This document shows positions 27,421 to 35,923 of a stretch of DNA of 35,923 nucleotides, piece after piece (the stretch's first letter is position 1; each line of letters starts with the position of its first letter). Where the stretch lies: the NCBI GenBank assembly GCA_026125665.1, contig JAHCKS010000050.1, positions 1 through 35,923 of the forward strand. The letters run 5' to 3'. A program made the position numbers and the translations under genes. The notes beneath the pieces are model-generated. The model did no database searches, had not been told where the DNA came from, and saw nothing but the letters and a program-made list of their open reading frames with translations. The DNA comes from Rubrivivax sp. GTDB taxonomy: Bacteria; Pseudomonadota; Gammaproteobacteria; Burkholderiales; Burkholderiaceae_C.

Positions 27421-27440
27421 GCCGGTGCACCTGCACCGGC
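27421..27440 (+). terminator. Hairpin after the PLP-enzyme gene
   Basis: GCCGGTGC (27421-27428) pairs perfectly with GCACCGGC (27433-27440) over a 4-base loop, six bases after the stop. No T-run follows (GTGGGGTAGG), so it may act as a weak terminator or simply protect the 3' end. Confidence 0.5.
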
Positions 27441-27487
27441 GTGGGGTAGGGTGGGGCCAACGGCATGAAAGTTGCGCCCCGGCGGAC

Positions 27488-28129
27488 ATGGCCCATGCAG
27501 GCACTCCGATGCCCCCGCCCGGCGCCCCGCCGGCGGCCGGCGGCGCCTTGCGTGTGCTGCTCATCGACGACGGCGCGCACCGCGTCAGCCTCATCCGTGA
27601 CGAGCTCACGCGCCAGGGTCACATCGTGGTGGGCGTCATCGATTCGGCCATCGCCGTGCACGACTGCGTGCGCTCGCTGCTGCCCGACGTGGTCATCGTC
27701 GACGCGGAGTCGCCCTCGCGCGACACGCTCGAGCACCTGGCGCTCGTCTCGGCCACGCATCCGCGGCCGGTGGTGGTGTTCGCCGAGGACGCCGCGCCCG
27801 GGCCGATGCAGCAGGCGCTGGCGGCGGGCGTGGCCAGCTACGTCATCGCCGGCCTGAACCCGGAGCGCCTGGCGCCGGTGCTGCAGGTGGCCATCGCCCG
27901 CTTCGAGCAGGACCGCGCGCTGCGCGAGCAGCTCGGCGAGGCCCGCACGCGCCTGGAGGACCGCAAGGTCATCGAGCGCGCCAAGGGCGTGCTGATGCAG
28001 GAAGCGGGCATGAGCGAGGAGCAGGCCTTCGGCCACCTGCGCAAGCTGGCGATGGACCGCGGCGAGCGGTTGGTGCAGGTGGCCAGGCGTGTCGTCGAGG
28101 CGCGCGATCTGCTCAAGCCGCGCTCATGA
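27488..28129 (+). CDS. nasT: ANTAR-domain response regulator NasT (transcription antiterminator)
   Basis: The 213 residues hold a receiver-like domain (about 20-140: LRVLLIDDGAHRVSLI, candidate acceptor Asp72 in VIVDAESPSRD) and a C-terminal ANTAR RNA-binding domain (about 150-205: LEDRKVIERAKGVLMQEAGM and SEEQAFGHLRKLAMDRGERL). In the NasST system, NasT binds a leader RNA hairpin pair to prevent termination of nitrate genes, while NasS holds it back when nitrate is absent. The next gene downstream starts with exactly such a leader. Starts at 27488 and 27509 are both possible, and neither has a clear ribosome site. No cytosolic NasS is seen in the window. Confidence 0.9.
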   Translation: MAHAGTPMPPPGAPPAAGGALRVLLIDDGAHRVSLIRDELTRQGHIVVGVIDSAIAVHDCVRSLLPDVVIVDAESPSRDTLEHLALVSATHPRPVVVFAEDAAPGPMQQALAAGVASYVIAGLNPERLAPVLQVAIARFEQDRALREQLGEARTRLEDRKVIERAKGVLMQEAGMSEEQAFGHLRKLAMDRGERLVQVARRVVEARDLLKPRS

Positions 28130-28135
28130 TGCGGT

Positions 28136-28172
28136 GCACCACGAAAAGGCGCGGGTTGCCTCCGCGTGGTGC
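28136..28172. promoter_or_regulatory. Inverted repeat upstream of the sigma-54 promoter (possible activator site)
   Basis: GCACCACG (28136-28143) and CGTGGTGC (28165-28172) form an 8-bp inverted repeat with a 21-base spacer, 65-100 bases upstream of the -24 element. GCACC/GGTGC are NtrC half-site sequences, but the spacing is longer than in classical NtrC sites. It could instead be a weak terminator for nasT. Confidence 0.35.
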
Positions 28173-28237
28173 GGGCGCGGGGCGCGCGGGCCCGTCCGCG
28201 ATCGCGCGGCGCGGGCTGCCTATAGGTAGAGCAAAGC

Positions 28238-28253
28238 TGGCACGCAACGTGCA
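28238..28253 (+). promoter_or_regulatory. Sigma-54 (RpoN) promoter
   Basis: TGGCACGCAACGTGCA matches the -24/-12 consensus TGGCACG-N4-TTGCA, with GG (28239-28240) and GC (28251-28252) exactly 10 bases apart. Transcription would begin about 12 bases after the GC, near 28264, just before the first ANTAR hairpin, so the leader RNA is complete. Confidence 0.8.
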
Positions 28254-28269
28254 ATAGGGATCGGCAAGG

Positions 28270-28293
28270 GCCGCGCGCAATGGCGTGCGCGGC
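28270..28293 (+). promoter_or_regulatory. ANTAR target hairpin P1 in nitrate leader
   Basis: A 9-bp stem (28270-28278 with 28285-28293, one G-U pair) closes the hexaloop AAUGGC (28279-28284). A at loop position 1 and G at position 4 are the conserved bases of ANTAR-bound hairpins. Confidence 0.75.
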
Positions 28294-28304
28294 GCATCCA
28301 GGTG

Positions 28305-28320
28305 CGGACAAAGGCGTCCG
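28305..28320 (+). promoter_or_regulatory. ANTAR target hairpin P2 in nitrate leader
   Basis: CGGAC (28305-28309) pairs with GTCCG (28316-28320) around the hexaloop AAAGGC (28310-28315), again with A1 and G4. Its 3' arm and loop (from 28313) overlap the 5' arm of the following terminator, so the two structures exclude each other. Confidence 0.75.
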
Positions 28321-28376
28321 GCCGTTCGCTCGGAGACGAGTCTCCGAGGCGTTCGGCCGCGACGCCTTCTTGCTTT
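28313..28376 (+). terminator. Attenuator (intrinsic terminator) controlled by NasT
   Basis: GGCGTC and CGGCCG (28313-28324) pair with CGGCCG and GACGCC (28354-28359, 28361-28366). An inner perfect 8-bp stem (28329-28336 with 28341-28348) closes a CGAG loop. The tail TTCTTGCTTT (28367-28376) is the only T-rich run nearby. Together with P2 it forms a classical antitermination switch ahead of the first nrtA-like gene. Confidence 0.75.
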
Positions 28377-28437
28377 GGGTTCGGCTTCCTTCCTGCACAC
28401 GGGGGCGACGGCGATGGCGGTTCCACCAGAGGGCCTC

Positions 28438-29781
28438 ATGAGCGAAGAGCGCAGGCAGTTCATCAAGAGCTCGGCGGCAGCGCTGGCCGCGGGCGCGACC
28501 GGGGCCTCGGTGCACGCAGGCGCCTGGGCGGCCGGCTCCGACGCGCCGGAGAAGAAGGAAGTGCGCGTCGGCTTCATCCCGCTCACCGACTGCGCCAGCG
28601 TCGTCATGGCCTCGGTGCTGAAGTTCGACGAGAAACACGGCGTCAGGATCGTCCCCAGCAAGGAAGCCAGCTGGGCCGGCGTGCGCGACAAGCTCGTCAG
28701 CGGCGAGCTCGACATGGCGCACGTGCTGGTCGGCCTCGTCTACGGCGTGCACCTGGGCATCGGCGGGCCGAAGAAGGACATGGCCGTGCTGATGACGCTG
28801 AACAACAACGGCCAGGGCATCACGCTCTCGCGCAGCCTGGCCGACCGCGGCGCCGCCGACCTCGAGGGCCTCGCGCGGCGGGTGCTTGCCGGGAAGGGCG
28901 CCGAGGGAGTGGCCGCGAAAGAGGCCGCGAGAGAGGGCGCGAGAGGGGCCGCGAGAGAGGGTGAGCTCACGTTCGCGCAGACCTTTCCCACCGGCACGCA
29001 CGCGATGTGGCTGTACTACTGGCTCGCCAGCGCCGGCATCCACCCGTTCGCCGACACGCGTGTCGTCACCGTGCCGCCGCCGCAGATGGTGGCGAACATG
29101 CGCGCGGGCGCGGTGCACGGTTTCAGCGTCGGCGAGCCGTGGAACCACCGCGCGCTGATCGACGGCGTGGGCATCTCCGCGGCCACTTCGCAGGACGTGT
29201 GGCCGGACCATCCGGAGAAGGTGCTCGGCACGACCGGCGAGTTCGTGCAGAAGCATCCCAACACCTGCCGGGCCGTCGTCTCGGCCGTGCTCGAGGCCAG
29301 CCGCTGGATCGACGCCGGCGCGCGCAACCAGCGCAAGATGGCCGAGACGATCGCCGCGCGCGAGTTCGTCAACACCAGCGTCGAGGCGATCAGCCCGCGC
29401 ATCCTCGGCCACTACCAGAACGGGCTCGGCCGCACGTGGGCCGACCCGCATCACCTGCGCTTCTTCGCCGACGGCGCGGTGAACTATCCGTACCTGTCCG
29501 ACGGCATGTGGTTCCTGACGCAGCACAAGCGCTGGGGCCTGCTGAAGGACCACCCCGACTACCTCGGCGTCGCGCGTGCCGTCAACCAAGTCGACCTTTA
29601 TGCGCAGGCCGCGTCGGCGCTCGGCGTGTCGCTGCCGAAGGAGCCGATGCGCGCCTCGCGCCTGATCGACGGCGTCGTCTGGGACGGCCGCGACCCGAGA
29701 GGCTACGCCGACCGTTTCGCCATCGGCGCCGCGCAGGCCGCCCGCAGCGGCCACGGCGCCGCCGGGCTGCCGTTCGCCTGA
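28438..29781 (+). CDS. NrtA/NasF-like nitrate-binding protein, first copy (Tat signal)
   Basis: The 447 residues begin with a twin-arginine signal ([10 protein letters not shown], then an Ala-rich helix). The mature part is of the NrtA/CmpA binding-protein family: [71 protein letters not shown] and [16 protein letters not shown]. It would bind nitrate (or nitrite) in the periplasm. NasS, the cytosolic sensor partner of NasT, is a homologue without a signal; this copy has a signal, so it is more likely a transport subunit. A charged low-complexity insertion sits at 28911-28958. The ATG at 28438 has AGAGGG five bases before it; an ATG at 28414 is also possible. Confidence 0.85.
   Translation: MSEERRQFIKSSAAALAAGATGASVHAGAWAAGSDAPEKKEVRVGFIPLTDCASVVMASVLKFDEKHGVRIVPSKEASWAGVRDKLVSGELDMAHVLVGLVYGVHLGIGGPKKDMAVLMTLNNNGQGITLSRSLADRGAADLEGLARRVLAGKGAEGVAAKEAAREGARGAAREGELTFAQTFPTGTHAMWLYYWLASAGIHPFADTRVVTVPPPQMVANMRAGAVHGFSVGEPWNHRALIDGVGISAATSQDVWPDHPEKVLGTTGEFVQKHPNTCRAVVSAVLEASRWIDAGARNQRKMAETIAAREFVNTSVEAISPRILGHYQNGLGRTWADPHHLRFFADGAVNYPYLSDGMWFLTQHKRWGLLKDHPDYLGVARAVNQVDLYAQAASALGVSLPKEPMRASRLIDGVVWDGRDPRGYADRFAIGAAQAARSGHGAAGLPFA
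28911..28958 (+). repeat. 12-bp tandem repeat inside the first nrtA-like gene
   Basis: Four 12-base units (GGCCGCGAAAGA, GGCCGCGAGAGA, GGGCGCGAGAGG, GGCCGCGAGAGA) encode Ala-Ala-Lys/Arg-Glu-type tetrapeptides. They lie in a surface loop position of the binding protein, absent from the second copy. The unit keeps the frame. Confidence 0.75.
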
Positions 29782-29867
29782 CCTGCCCACACGCGCCGCC
29801 GCCCGAACCCCCCTCCTTCGTCCACCCCGTTCTTCCCGTCCTTTCCTCGAACCACCGGAGTCCCGAC

Positions 29868-31244
29868 ATGAAGATCCACCGCGCCCTCGACACGCGTCGC
29901 CGCCGCCTGCTCGCCACGTCGGCGCTCGCCGCCGGCGCCGGCCTGCTCGCCTTGCCGCAGGCTCGTGCGCAGAAGGCCGCGCGCCCCGAGAAGGAGGCGC
30001 TGAAGTTCGGCTTCATCAAGCTGACGGACTGCGCGCCGCTCGTCATCGCCTACGAGAAGGGCTACTTCGAGGACGAGGGCCTCGTCGTCACGCTCGAGGC
30101 GCAGGCCAACTGGAAGGTGCTGCTCGACCGCGTCATCGACGGCCAGCTCGACGGCGCACACATGCTCGCCGGCCAGCCGCTGGGCGCGAGCATCGGCTTC
30201 GGCACCAAGGCCGACGTCATCACCGCCTTCAGCATGGACCTGAACGGCAACGCCATCACCGTGAGCAACGCCGTGTGGCAGGAGATGAAGCCGCACCTGC
30301 CGATGGAAGGCGGCAAGCCGGTGCACCCGATCAAGGCCGACGCGTTGAAGAAGGTGGTCGACAAGTGGAAGGCCGCCGGCAAGCCCTTCAAGATGGGCAT
30401 GGTCTTCCCGGTCTCGACGCACAACTACGAGCTGCGCTACTGGCTCGCCGCCGGCGGCCTGCACCCCGGCTTCTACACCGACGGCGACATCACCGGCACC
30501 GCCAAGGCCGACGTGCTGCTCTCCGTGACGCCGCCGCCGCAGATGCCCGCGACGATGGAAGCCGGCACGATCCACGGCTACTGCGTCGGCGAGCCGTGGA
30601 ACCAGCAGGCGGTGTTCAAGGGCATCGGCGTGCCGGTGGTCACCGACCACCAGATCCAGAAGTTCAACCCGGAGAAGGTGTTCGGCGTCACGCGCGGCTG
30701 GGCCGACAAGCACCCGAACACGCACGTCGCGGTGGTGAAGGCGCTGATCCGCGCCTGCATGTGGCTCGACGCGAGCATGAAGAACCGCATCGAGGCGGTG
30801 AAGATCCTTTCCAAGCCCGCCTACGTCGGCGCCGACGAGGCCGTCATCGCCAACAGCATGACCGGCACCTTCGAGTTCGAGAAGGGCGACAAGCGCCCGG
30901 CGCCGGACTTCAACGTCTTCTTCCGCAACCACGCGACCTACCCCTTCTACAGCGACGCCATCTGGTACCTGACGCAGATGCGACGCTGGGGCCAGATCGG
31001 CGAGCACAAGCCCGACAGCTGGTACCTCGAGACGGCGAAGAAGGTCTACCGGCCCGACGTCTACCTGGCCGCGGCCAAGGCGCTGATCGCCGACGGCAAG
31101 GCCAAGGAGACCGACTTCCCGAAGACCGACGGCTTCAAGGGCCCGCAGGACGGCTTCATCGACGGCATCGTCTACGACGGCCGCAAGCCCAACGAGTACC
31201 TGGGCAAGTTCAAGATCGGCCTGAAGGCCGCCGACCGCGGCTGA
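29868..31244 (+). CDS. nrtA: NrtA nitrate-binding protein, second copy
   Basis: The 458 residues start with an Arg-rich Tat-like signal ([20 protein letters not shown], cleavage near ARAQ) and continue as Nrt[86 protein letters not shown] and [10 protein letters not shown]. It is nearer to standard NrtA than the first copy. It would deliver nitrate to the permease that follows. CCGGAG precedes the ATG at 29868. It is 86 bases after the first copy and 21 before nrtB. Confidence 0.9.
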   Translation: MKIHRALDTRRRRLLATSALAAGAGLLALPQARAQKAARPEKEALKFGFIKLTDCAPLVIAYEKGYFEDEGLVVTLEAQANWKVLLDRVIDGQLDGAHMLAGQPLGASIGFGTKADVITAFSMDLNGNAITVSNAVWQEMKPHLPMEGGKPVHPIKADALKKVVDKWKAAGKPFKMGMVFPVSTHNYELRYWLAAGGLHPGFYTDGDITGTAKADVLLSVTPPPQMPATMEAGTIHGYCVGEPWNQQAVFKGIGVPVVTDHQIQKFNPEKVFGVTRGWADKHPNTHVAVVKALIRACMWLDASMKNRIEAVKILSKPAYVGADEAVIANSMTGTFEFEKGDKRPAPDFNVFFRNHATYPFYSDAIWYLTQMRRWGQIGEHKPDSWYLETAKKVYRPDVYLAAAKALIADGKAKETDFPKTDGFKGPQDGFIDGIVYDGRKPNEYLGKFKIGLKAADRG

Positions 31245-31265
31245 CGCGCGACAGGAGCGAGCACC

Positions 31266-32234
31266 ATGCAAGCCCTCCTGCAACGTTTCGGCGCCGGCGC
31301 CAGGCTGCCGAGCCTGCCCGACGCACGCACGCTGATGATGTCGCTCGGCGTGCCGCTGATCGCCTTCGCGCTCTTCCTCGTGCTGTGGTCGGTGGTCGCC
31401 TCGCGCATCCAGACGAGCCTGGGTGCCGTGCCCGGCCCGGCCGCCGTCGTCGAGCAGGCCCGGGGCCTGTGGGAAGAGCACCAGGCCGAACGCGAGCGCG
31501 CCGCGCGCTTCTACGAGCGCCAGGAAAAGCGCATCGCCGAGCGCCTGGCCGAAGACCCGGCCTACCAGCCCGAGCGCCACCGCTATACCGGCAAGGCGAC
31601 CTACCTCGACCAGATCCGCACCAGCCTGCTGACGGTGTTCACCGGCTTTCTGATCGGCGCCGCGCTGGCGGTGCCGCTGGGCATCCTCGCCGGCGCGTCG
31701 AAGATCGTGCAGGCGGCCATCAACCCGCTGGTGCAGATCTTCCGGCCCGTGTCGCCGCTCGCGTGGCTGCCGATCGTCACGCTGGTGGTGAGCGCGCTCT
31801 ACGTCACCACGGGCACGCCGATGTTCGAGAAGAGCTTCCTCATCTCGGCCATCACGGTCACGCTGTGCTCGCTGTGGCCGACGCTGATCAACACCGCCAT
31901 CGGCGTCACCTCGGTCGACAAGGACCTCGTCAACGTCGGCCGCGTGCTGCAGCTGCCGCTGGCCACCCGTGTGCGCAGGATCATCCTGCCCTCGGCGCTG
32001 CCGTTCATCTTCACCGGCATGCGGCTGTCGCTCGGCGTGGGCTGGATGGTGCTGATCGCCGCCGAGATGCTGGCGCAGAACCCCGGCCTCGGGAAGTTCG
32101 TCTGGGACGAGTTCCAGAACGGCAGCTCCGATTCACTGGGCCGCATCATGGTCGCCGTCTTCACGATCGGCCTCATCGGCTTCGCGCTCGACCGCGTGAT
32201 GCAGCTGCTGCAGCAGCTGGCGAGCCACAAGTGA
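31266..32234 (+). CDS. nrtB: NrtB nitrate ABC transporter permease
   Basis: This 322-residue inner-membrane protein has a BPD-transport domain (about 115-315) with the EAA loop [20 protein letters not shown] and the family end [16 protein letters not shown] cytoplasmic segment rich in Arg and Glu (about 68-105) follows the first helix, as is usual in NrtB of proteobacteria. It forms the channel for nitrate together with the fused ATPase. ACAGGAG lies before the ATG. The operon continues 40 bases on. Confidence 0.92.
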   Translation: MQALLQRFGAGARLPSLPDARTLMMSLGVPLIAFALFLVLWSVVASRIQTSLGAVPGPAAVVEQARGLWEEHQAERERAARFYERQEKRIAERLAEDPAYQPERHRYTGKATYLDQIRTSLLTVFTGFLIGAALAVPLGILAGASKIVQAAINPLVQIFRPVSPLAWLPIVTLVVSALYVTTGTPMFEKSFLISAITVTLCSLWPTLINTAIGVTSVDKDLVNVGRVLQLPLATRVRRIILPSALPFIFTGMRLSLGVGWMVLIAAEMLAQNPGLGKFVWDEFQNGSSDSLGRIMVAVFTIGLIGFALDRVMQLLQQLASHK

Positions 32235-32274
32235 ACAGGGCAGTGAACAGGGAAGCGAGCGGGAGGGTGATGCG

Positions 32275-34221
32275 ATGAATGCGGTCGTCCTGGAGCGCGA
32301 TGACGCGCGCGAGGCGCAGGCCGCCGCGGCACCGCCGCGGCTGCAGGCGGTGCCGGCGCCGGCGGCGCTGGAGCTGCGCGGCGTGCACAAGGGGTTCGGG
32401 CAGGGCGCGCGGCGCACGCAGGTGCTCACCGACGTCAACCTGCGCATCGAACGCGGCGAGTTCGTGGCCATCGTCGGCTTCTCCGGCAGCGGCAAGACGA
32501 CGCTCGTCAACCTGCTGGCCGGCCTGGGCGCGGCCGATCGCGGCGAGGTGCTGATGGACGGCCGGCCGATCGCCGGGCCGGGCCCGGACCGCGGCATCGT
32601 CTTCCAGAGCTACTCGCTGATGCCGTGGCTCACCGTCGGCGAGAACGTGGCGCTGGCGGTGGACCGCGTGCGCGCCGATGCCGACGCGGCGACACGTGCC
32701 GAGCTCGTGAAGCGCTACGTGGCCATGGTCGGTCTCAGCGCGGCGATCGACAAGCGCCCGGCGCAGCTGTCGGGCGGCATGCGCCAGCGCGTGAGCGTGG
32801 CGCGCGCGCTCGCCACCGACCCCGAAGTGCTGCTGCTCGACGAGCCGCTGTCGGCGCTGGACGCGCTGACACGCGCGCAGCTGCAGGACGAGATCGTCGG
32901 CATCTGGTCGAACGACGGCGGTGAAGCACTCGACGCCACGGCAAGCGCCGCCGGTGCGGCCGAGCGCAAGACGGTGCTGATGATCACCAACGACGTCGAC
33001 GAGGCGCTGATCGTGGCCGACCGCGTGATCCCGCTGACGATCCCGCAGAAGAACGGGCCCGGCGCGACGCTCGGCCGCGCCTTCGCCGTCGACCTGCCGC
33101 GGCCTCGCGACCGCGGCGCGATGAACCACGACCGGCGCTTCCGCGAGCTGCGCGCCGAGATCACGCAGACGCTGCTGAACATGGCGCACGCGCGCGGGAG
33201 CCAGGTCGGCGCGCGGCTCATCTCGCTGCCGACGATGGTGCCGCGCGAGCTGCATGCACGTGCCGCGCCGACGCTGGCCAAGGTGCTGCGCCTGCGCCAT
33301 GCCGATCTGGCCGAGCGCATCGAGCGTGAAGGCGCGGTGGCGGGGCCGCCGCCACTGGCCGCCGTCACCGCGGCCGCGGCGCGTGGCCCGGCTTCACCGC
33401 AGGGCGGCGCCGGGGCCGCCGCTGCACCGGCGATCAGCGACGAGCGTTTCGTCGAGTTCTCGCGCGTCGTCAAGGTCTACCCGACGCCCAAGGGCCCGCA
33501 GACCGTCGTCGACGGCTTCGACCTGCGCATGGCCAAGGGCGAGTTCGTCTCGTTGATCGGCCACTCGGGCTGCGGCAAGAGCACGGTGCTGTCGATGATC
33601 GCCGGCCTCGTCGACGCCACCGAAGGCGTCATCGTGCTCGGCGGTCGCGAGGTGAAGGACGCCGGCCCCGACCGCGGCCTCGTGTTCCAGTCGCCGAGCC
33701 TCGTGCCGTGGCTCTCGGCGTTCGACAACGTGATGCTCGGCGTGGCGCGCGTGTTCCCGCACGCCGGCGCGGCCGAGCGGCGCGACGCCGCGGCCTACCA
33801 CCTGCAGCGCGTGGGCTTGGCCGACGCGATGCACAAGAAGGCGAGCGAGCTGTCCAACGGCATGAAGCAGCGCGTGGGCATCGCGCGCGCCTTCGCGCTG
33901 CAGCCCAAGCTGCTGCTGCTCGACGAGCCCTTCGGCATGCTCGATGCGCTGACGCGCTGGGAGCTGCAGGAGGTGCTGATGGAGGTGTGGGCGAGGAACC
34001 GCGTCACCGCCATCATGGTCACGCACGACGTCGACGAGGCGATCCTGCTCGCCGACCGCGTGGTGATGATGACCAACGGCCCGCGTGCGCGCATCGGCAA
34101 GGTCATGGACGTGCCGCTCGAACGCCCGCGTTCGCGCGAGGCGCTGCTGGCGCACCCGCGCTACTACGAGCTGCGCGAGGACCTGATCGGCTTCCTCGCC
34201 GCCTGCGGCCACCAGCACTGA
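32275..34221 (+). CDS. Fused NrtC/NrtD-type double ATPase of the nitrate transporter
   Basis: This 648-residue protein joins two ABC ATPase domains. Domain 1 (about 33-285): Walker [10 protein letters not shown] (68-76), signature LSGGMRQR (165-172), Walker B VLLLDEP, D-loop ALDALT. Domain 2 (about 393-640): Walker [10 protein letters not shown] (429-437), signature LSNGMKQR (526-533), Walker B LLLLDEP, H-loop VTHDVDEA. In domain 1 the switch His is replaced by Asn239 (ITNDVDEA), and in domain 2 the second Gly of the signature is Asn. A helical linker (285-390) joins the domains. In cyanobacteria NrtC and NrtD are separate; the fusion fits proteobacterial loci. GGGAGG precedes the ATG at 32275. 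Confidence 0.9.
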   Translation: MNAVVLERDDAREAQAAAAPPRLQAVPAPAALELRGVHKGFGQGARRTQVLTDVNLRIERGEFVAIVGFSGSGKTTLVNLLAGLGAADRGEVLMDGRPIAGPGPDRGIVFQSYSLMPWLTVGENVALAVDRVRADADAATRAELVKRYVAMVGLSAAIDKRPAQLSGGMRQRVSVARALATDPEVLLLDEPLSALDALTRAQLQDEIVGIWSNDGGEALDATASAAGAAERKTVLMITNDVDEALIVADRVIPLTIPQKNGPGATLGRAFAVDLPRPRDRGAMNHDRRFRELRAEITQTLLNMAHARGSQVGARLISLPTMVPRELHARAAPTLAKVLRLRHADLAERIEREGAVAGPPPLAAVTAAAARGPASPQGGAGAAAAPAISDERFVEFSRVVKVYPTPKGPQTVVDGFDLRMAKGEFVSLIGHSGCGKSTVLSMIAGLVDATEGVIVLGGREVKDAGPDRGLVFQSPSLVPWLSAFDNVMLGVARVFPHAGAAERRDAAAYHLQRVGLADAMHKKASELSNGMKQRVGIARAFALQPKLLLLDEPFGMLDALTRWELQEVLMEVWARNRVTAIMVTHDVDEAILLADRVVMMTNGPRARIGKVMDVPLERPRSREALLAHPRYYELREDLIGFLAACGHQH

Positions 34222-34264
34222 GCGCGCGGCAGCGCCGTCGTCCCCGTCGAGAGAGCACCCCACG

Positions 34265-35923
34265 ATGAAGAAACCCCGACTCGTCCTGATCGGCAACGGC
34301 ATGGCCGGCGTGCGCACGCTCGAGGAGCTGCTGGCGATCGCGCCCGACCTCTACGACATCACGGTGTTCGGCGCCGAGCCGCACCCGAACTACAACCGCA
34401 TCCTGCTGTCGCCGGTGCTGGCCGGCGAGCAGATGCTGGACGAGATCGTGCTGAACCCGGTCTCGTGGTACCAGGAGCATGGCATCACGCTGCACCTGGG
34501 CAAGAAGGTCACGAAGGTCGATCGCGTGCGCCGCGTCGTCACCGCCGAGGACGGGCAGGGCGGCCAGGTGCAGGCCGAGTACGACCGGCTGCTCGTCGCC
34601 ACCGGCTCCAACCCGTTCGTCCTGCCCGTGCCGGGCAAGGACCTGCCGGGTGTGCTCGCCTACCGCGACATCGCCGACACGCAGGCGATGATCGACGCCG
34701 CGGCGAAGCACAAGCACGCGGTGGTCATCGGCGGCGGCCTGCTCGGGCTCGAAGCGGCCAATGGCCTCAAGGCGCGCGGCATGGACGTGACGGTCGTGCA
34801 CATCATGCCGTGGCTGATGGAGCGCCAGCTCGACAAGACGGCGGCCGACCTGCTGCAGCGCTCGCTCGAGGACCGCGGGTTGAAGTTCGAGATCGGTGCG
34901 CAGACCGAGGCGCTGCTGCCGGGCGACGACGGCCGCGTGGCGCGGGTGCGCTTCAAGGACGGGCGCGAGATCCCGGCCGAGCTCGTGGTGATGTCGGCCG
35001 GCATCCGGCCGAACACCGCGCTGGCCGAATCGATGGGCCTGCTGTGCAACCGCGGCATCGTCGTCACCGACACGCTGCAGACGGTGACCGACCCGCGCAT
35101 CTACGCGGTGGGCGAGTGCGCGGCGCACCGCGGCGTCGCCTACGGCCTGGTGGCGCCGCTGTTCGAGCAGGGCAAGGTGTGCGCCAACCACCTGGCGCAG
35201 TTCGGCATCGGCCGCTACAGCGGCAGCCAGACGTCGACCAAGCTGAAGGTCACCGGCATCGACCTGTTCTCGGCCGGCAACTTCATGGGCGGCGACGGCT
35301 GCGAGGAGATCGTCATGAGCGATCCCTCGGGCGGCGTGTACAAGAAGCTCGTCATCCGGGGCGACAAGCTCGTCGGCGCGTGCCTGTACGGCGACACGGT
35401 GGACGGCAGCTGGTACTTCAAGCTGCTGCGCGAAGGGCGGCTCGTCGGCGACATCCGCGACAAGCTGATGTTCGGCGAGAGCAACATCGGCGACACCGGG
35501 CACCAGGGCCAGAACCGGGCCGCGGCGATGGCCGACAGCGACGAGGTCTGCGGCTGCAACGGCGTGACCAAGGGTCGCATCTGCAAGGCGATCAAGGACA
35601 AGGGCCTCTTCACGCTCGAGGAGGTGCGCAAGCACACCAAGGCGAGCGCGAGCTGCGGCTCGTGCACGGGCCTGGTCGAGCAGCTGCTGATGGTGACCGC
35701 CGGCGGCGACTACAGTGCCGCCCCGAAGCTGAAGGCGATGTGCGGCTGCACCTCGCACGGCCATCAGGCGGTGCGCGACGCGATCCGCGAGCAGCACCTG
35801 CTGAGCATCGACGACGTGTACCGCGCGCTCGAGTGGCGCACGCCCAACGGCTGCGCCAGCTGCCGGCCCGCCGTCAACTACTACCTCATCAGCACCTGGC
35901 CGAAGGAGGCCGAGGACGACCCG
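34265..35923 (+). CDS. nirB: Assimilatory nitrite reductase NirB (NADH), large subunit, 3' end outside window
   Basis: The first 553 residues are present; the frame is open to the last base. They show an FAD-binding Rossmann motif VLIGNGMAG (7-15), an NAD-binding motif VIGGGLLGLEAA (154-165), an FAD-closing motif IYAVGECA, and two BFD-type [2Fe-2S] domains. The first BFD domain has Cys429, Cys431, Cys464 and Cys467 (CGC, CGSC); the second begins CGCTSHGHQAV and ends NGCASC. The siroheme/[4Fe-4S] domain lies outside the window. NirB passes electrons from NADH through FAD to siroheme, reducing nitrite to ammonium in the cytoplasm. It is 43 bases after the transporter ATPase gene, so import and reduction are co-transcribed. 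Confidence 0.93.
   Translation, partial: MKKPRLVLIGNGMAGVRTLEELLAIAPDLYDITVFGAEPHPNYNRILLSPVLAGEQMLDEIVLNPVSWYQEHGITLHLGKKVTKVDRVRRVVTAEDGQGGQVQAEYDRLLVATGSNPFVLPVPGKDLPGVLAYRDIADTQAMIDAAAKHKHAVVIGGGLLGLEAANGLKARGMDVTVVHIMPWLMERQLDKTAADLLQRSLEDRGLKFEIGAQTEALLPGDDGRVARVRFKDGREIPAELVVMSAGIRPNTALAESMGLLCNRGIVVTDTLQTVTDPRIYAVGECAAHRGVAYGLVAPLFEQGKVCANHLAQFGIGRYSGSQTSTKLKVTGIDLFSAGNFMGGDGCEEIVMSDPSGGVYKKLVIRGDKLVGACLYGDTVDGSWYFKLLREGRLVGDIRDKLMFGESNIGDTGHQGQNRAAAMADSDEVCGCNGVTKGRICKAIKDKGLFTLEEVRKHTKASASCGSCTGLVEQLLMVTAGGDYSAAPKLKAMCGCTSHGHQAVRDAIREQHLLSIDDVYRALEWRTPNGCASCRPAVNYYLISTWPKEAEDDP

Overview
The window is about 36 kb of very GC-rich DNA (codon third positions almost all G or C). It carries a type II secretion GspB fragment, a Bug-family binding protein, a PhoB-type operator and a Nas/Nrt nitrate assimilation locus. 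Together these point to a betaproteobacterium of the order Burkholderiales, probably near Rubrivivax/Leptothrix/Methylibium; this placement is inference. I see no rRNA, tRNA, CRISPR array, transposase or phage gene, so it reads as ordinary chromosome.

Layout. (1) 1-3606: the end of gspB, a miniature flagellar rod-like protein, a NodB-type polysaccharide deacetylase and a B12-binding radical SAM enzyme. (2) 3893-7227, minus strand: a PAS-GGDEF-EAL cyclic-di-GMP protein and a pentapeptide-repeat protein with a Rossmann-like C-terminal domain. (3) 7363-8883: an acyl-CoA synthetase, followed by a long inverted repeat in the convergent gap. (4) 9277-10921, minus: a winged-helix/TolB-like/TPR regulator whose frame is broken at a run of eight C. 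(5) 11224-15598: a four-gene operon with a small beta-rich protein, a group II PLP decarboxylase, a cysteine synthase-glutaredoxin fusion and a DedA/VTT-like membrane protein. (6) 15678-20365: a lipoprotein alpha/beta hydrolase and an SGNH esterase, divergent from a LysR regulator and a Bug binding protein, with a LysR-type box between them. (7) 20436-24746, minus: an AfuABC-like transporter with a Pho box in its upstream region, divergent from a secreted beta-helix protein. (8) 26242-27414: a Cys/Met-metabolism PLP enzyme. (9) 27488 to the end: nitrate assimilation, with NasT, a sigma-54 promoter, a leader RNA with tandem ANTAR hairpins and an attenuator, two NrtA-like proteins, NrtB, a fused NrtC/D ATPase and the start of NirB.

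How the parts work together. In the nitrate locus a sigma-54 promoter would make transcription depend on nitrogen status. The leader would terminate it unless NasT binds the two hexaloop hairpins. The products import nitrate and reduce nitrite. In region 5 the glutaredoxin fused to an O-acetylserine sulfhydrylase suggests S-sulfocysteine made from thiosulfate and reduced on the same polypeptide, next to a decarboxylase of unknown substrate. In region 7 a PhoB site beside an AfuABC-like transporter fits uptake of a phosphorylated compound rather than iron.
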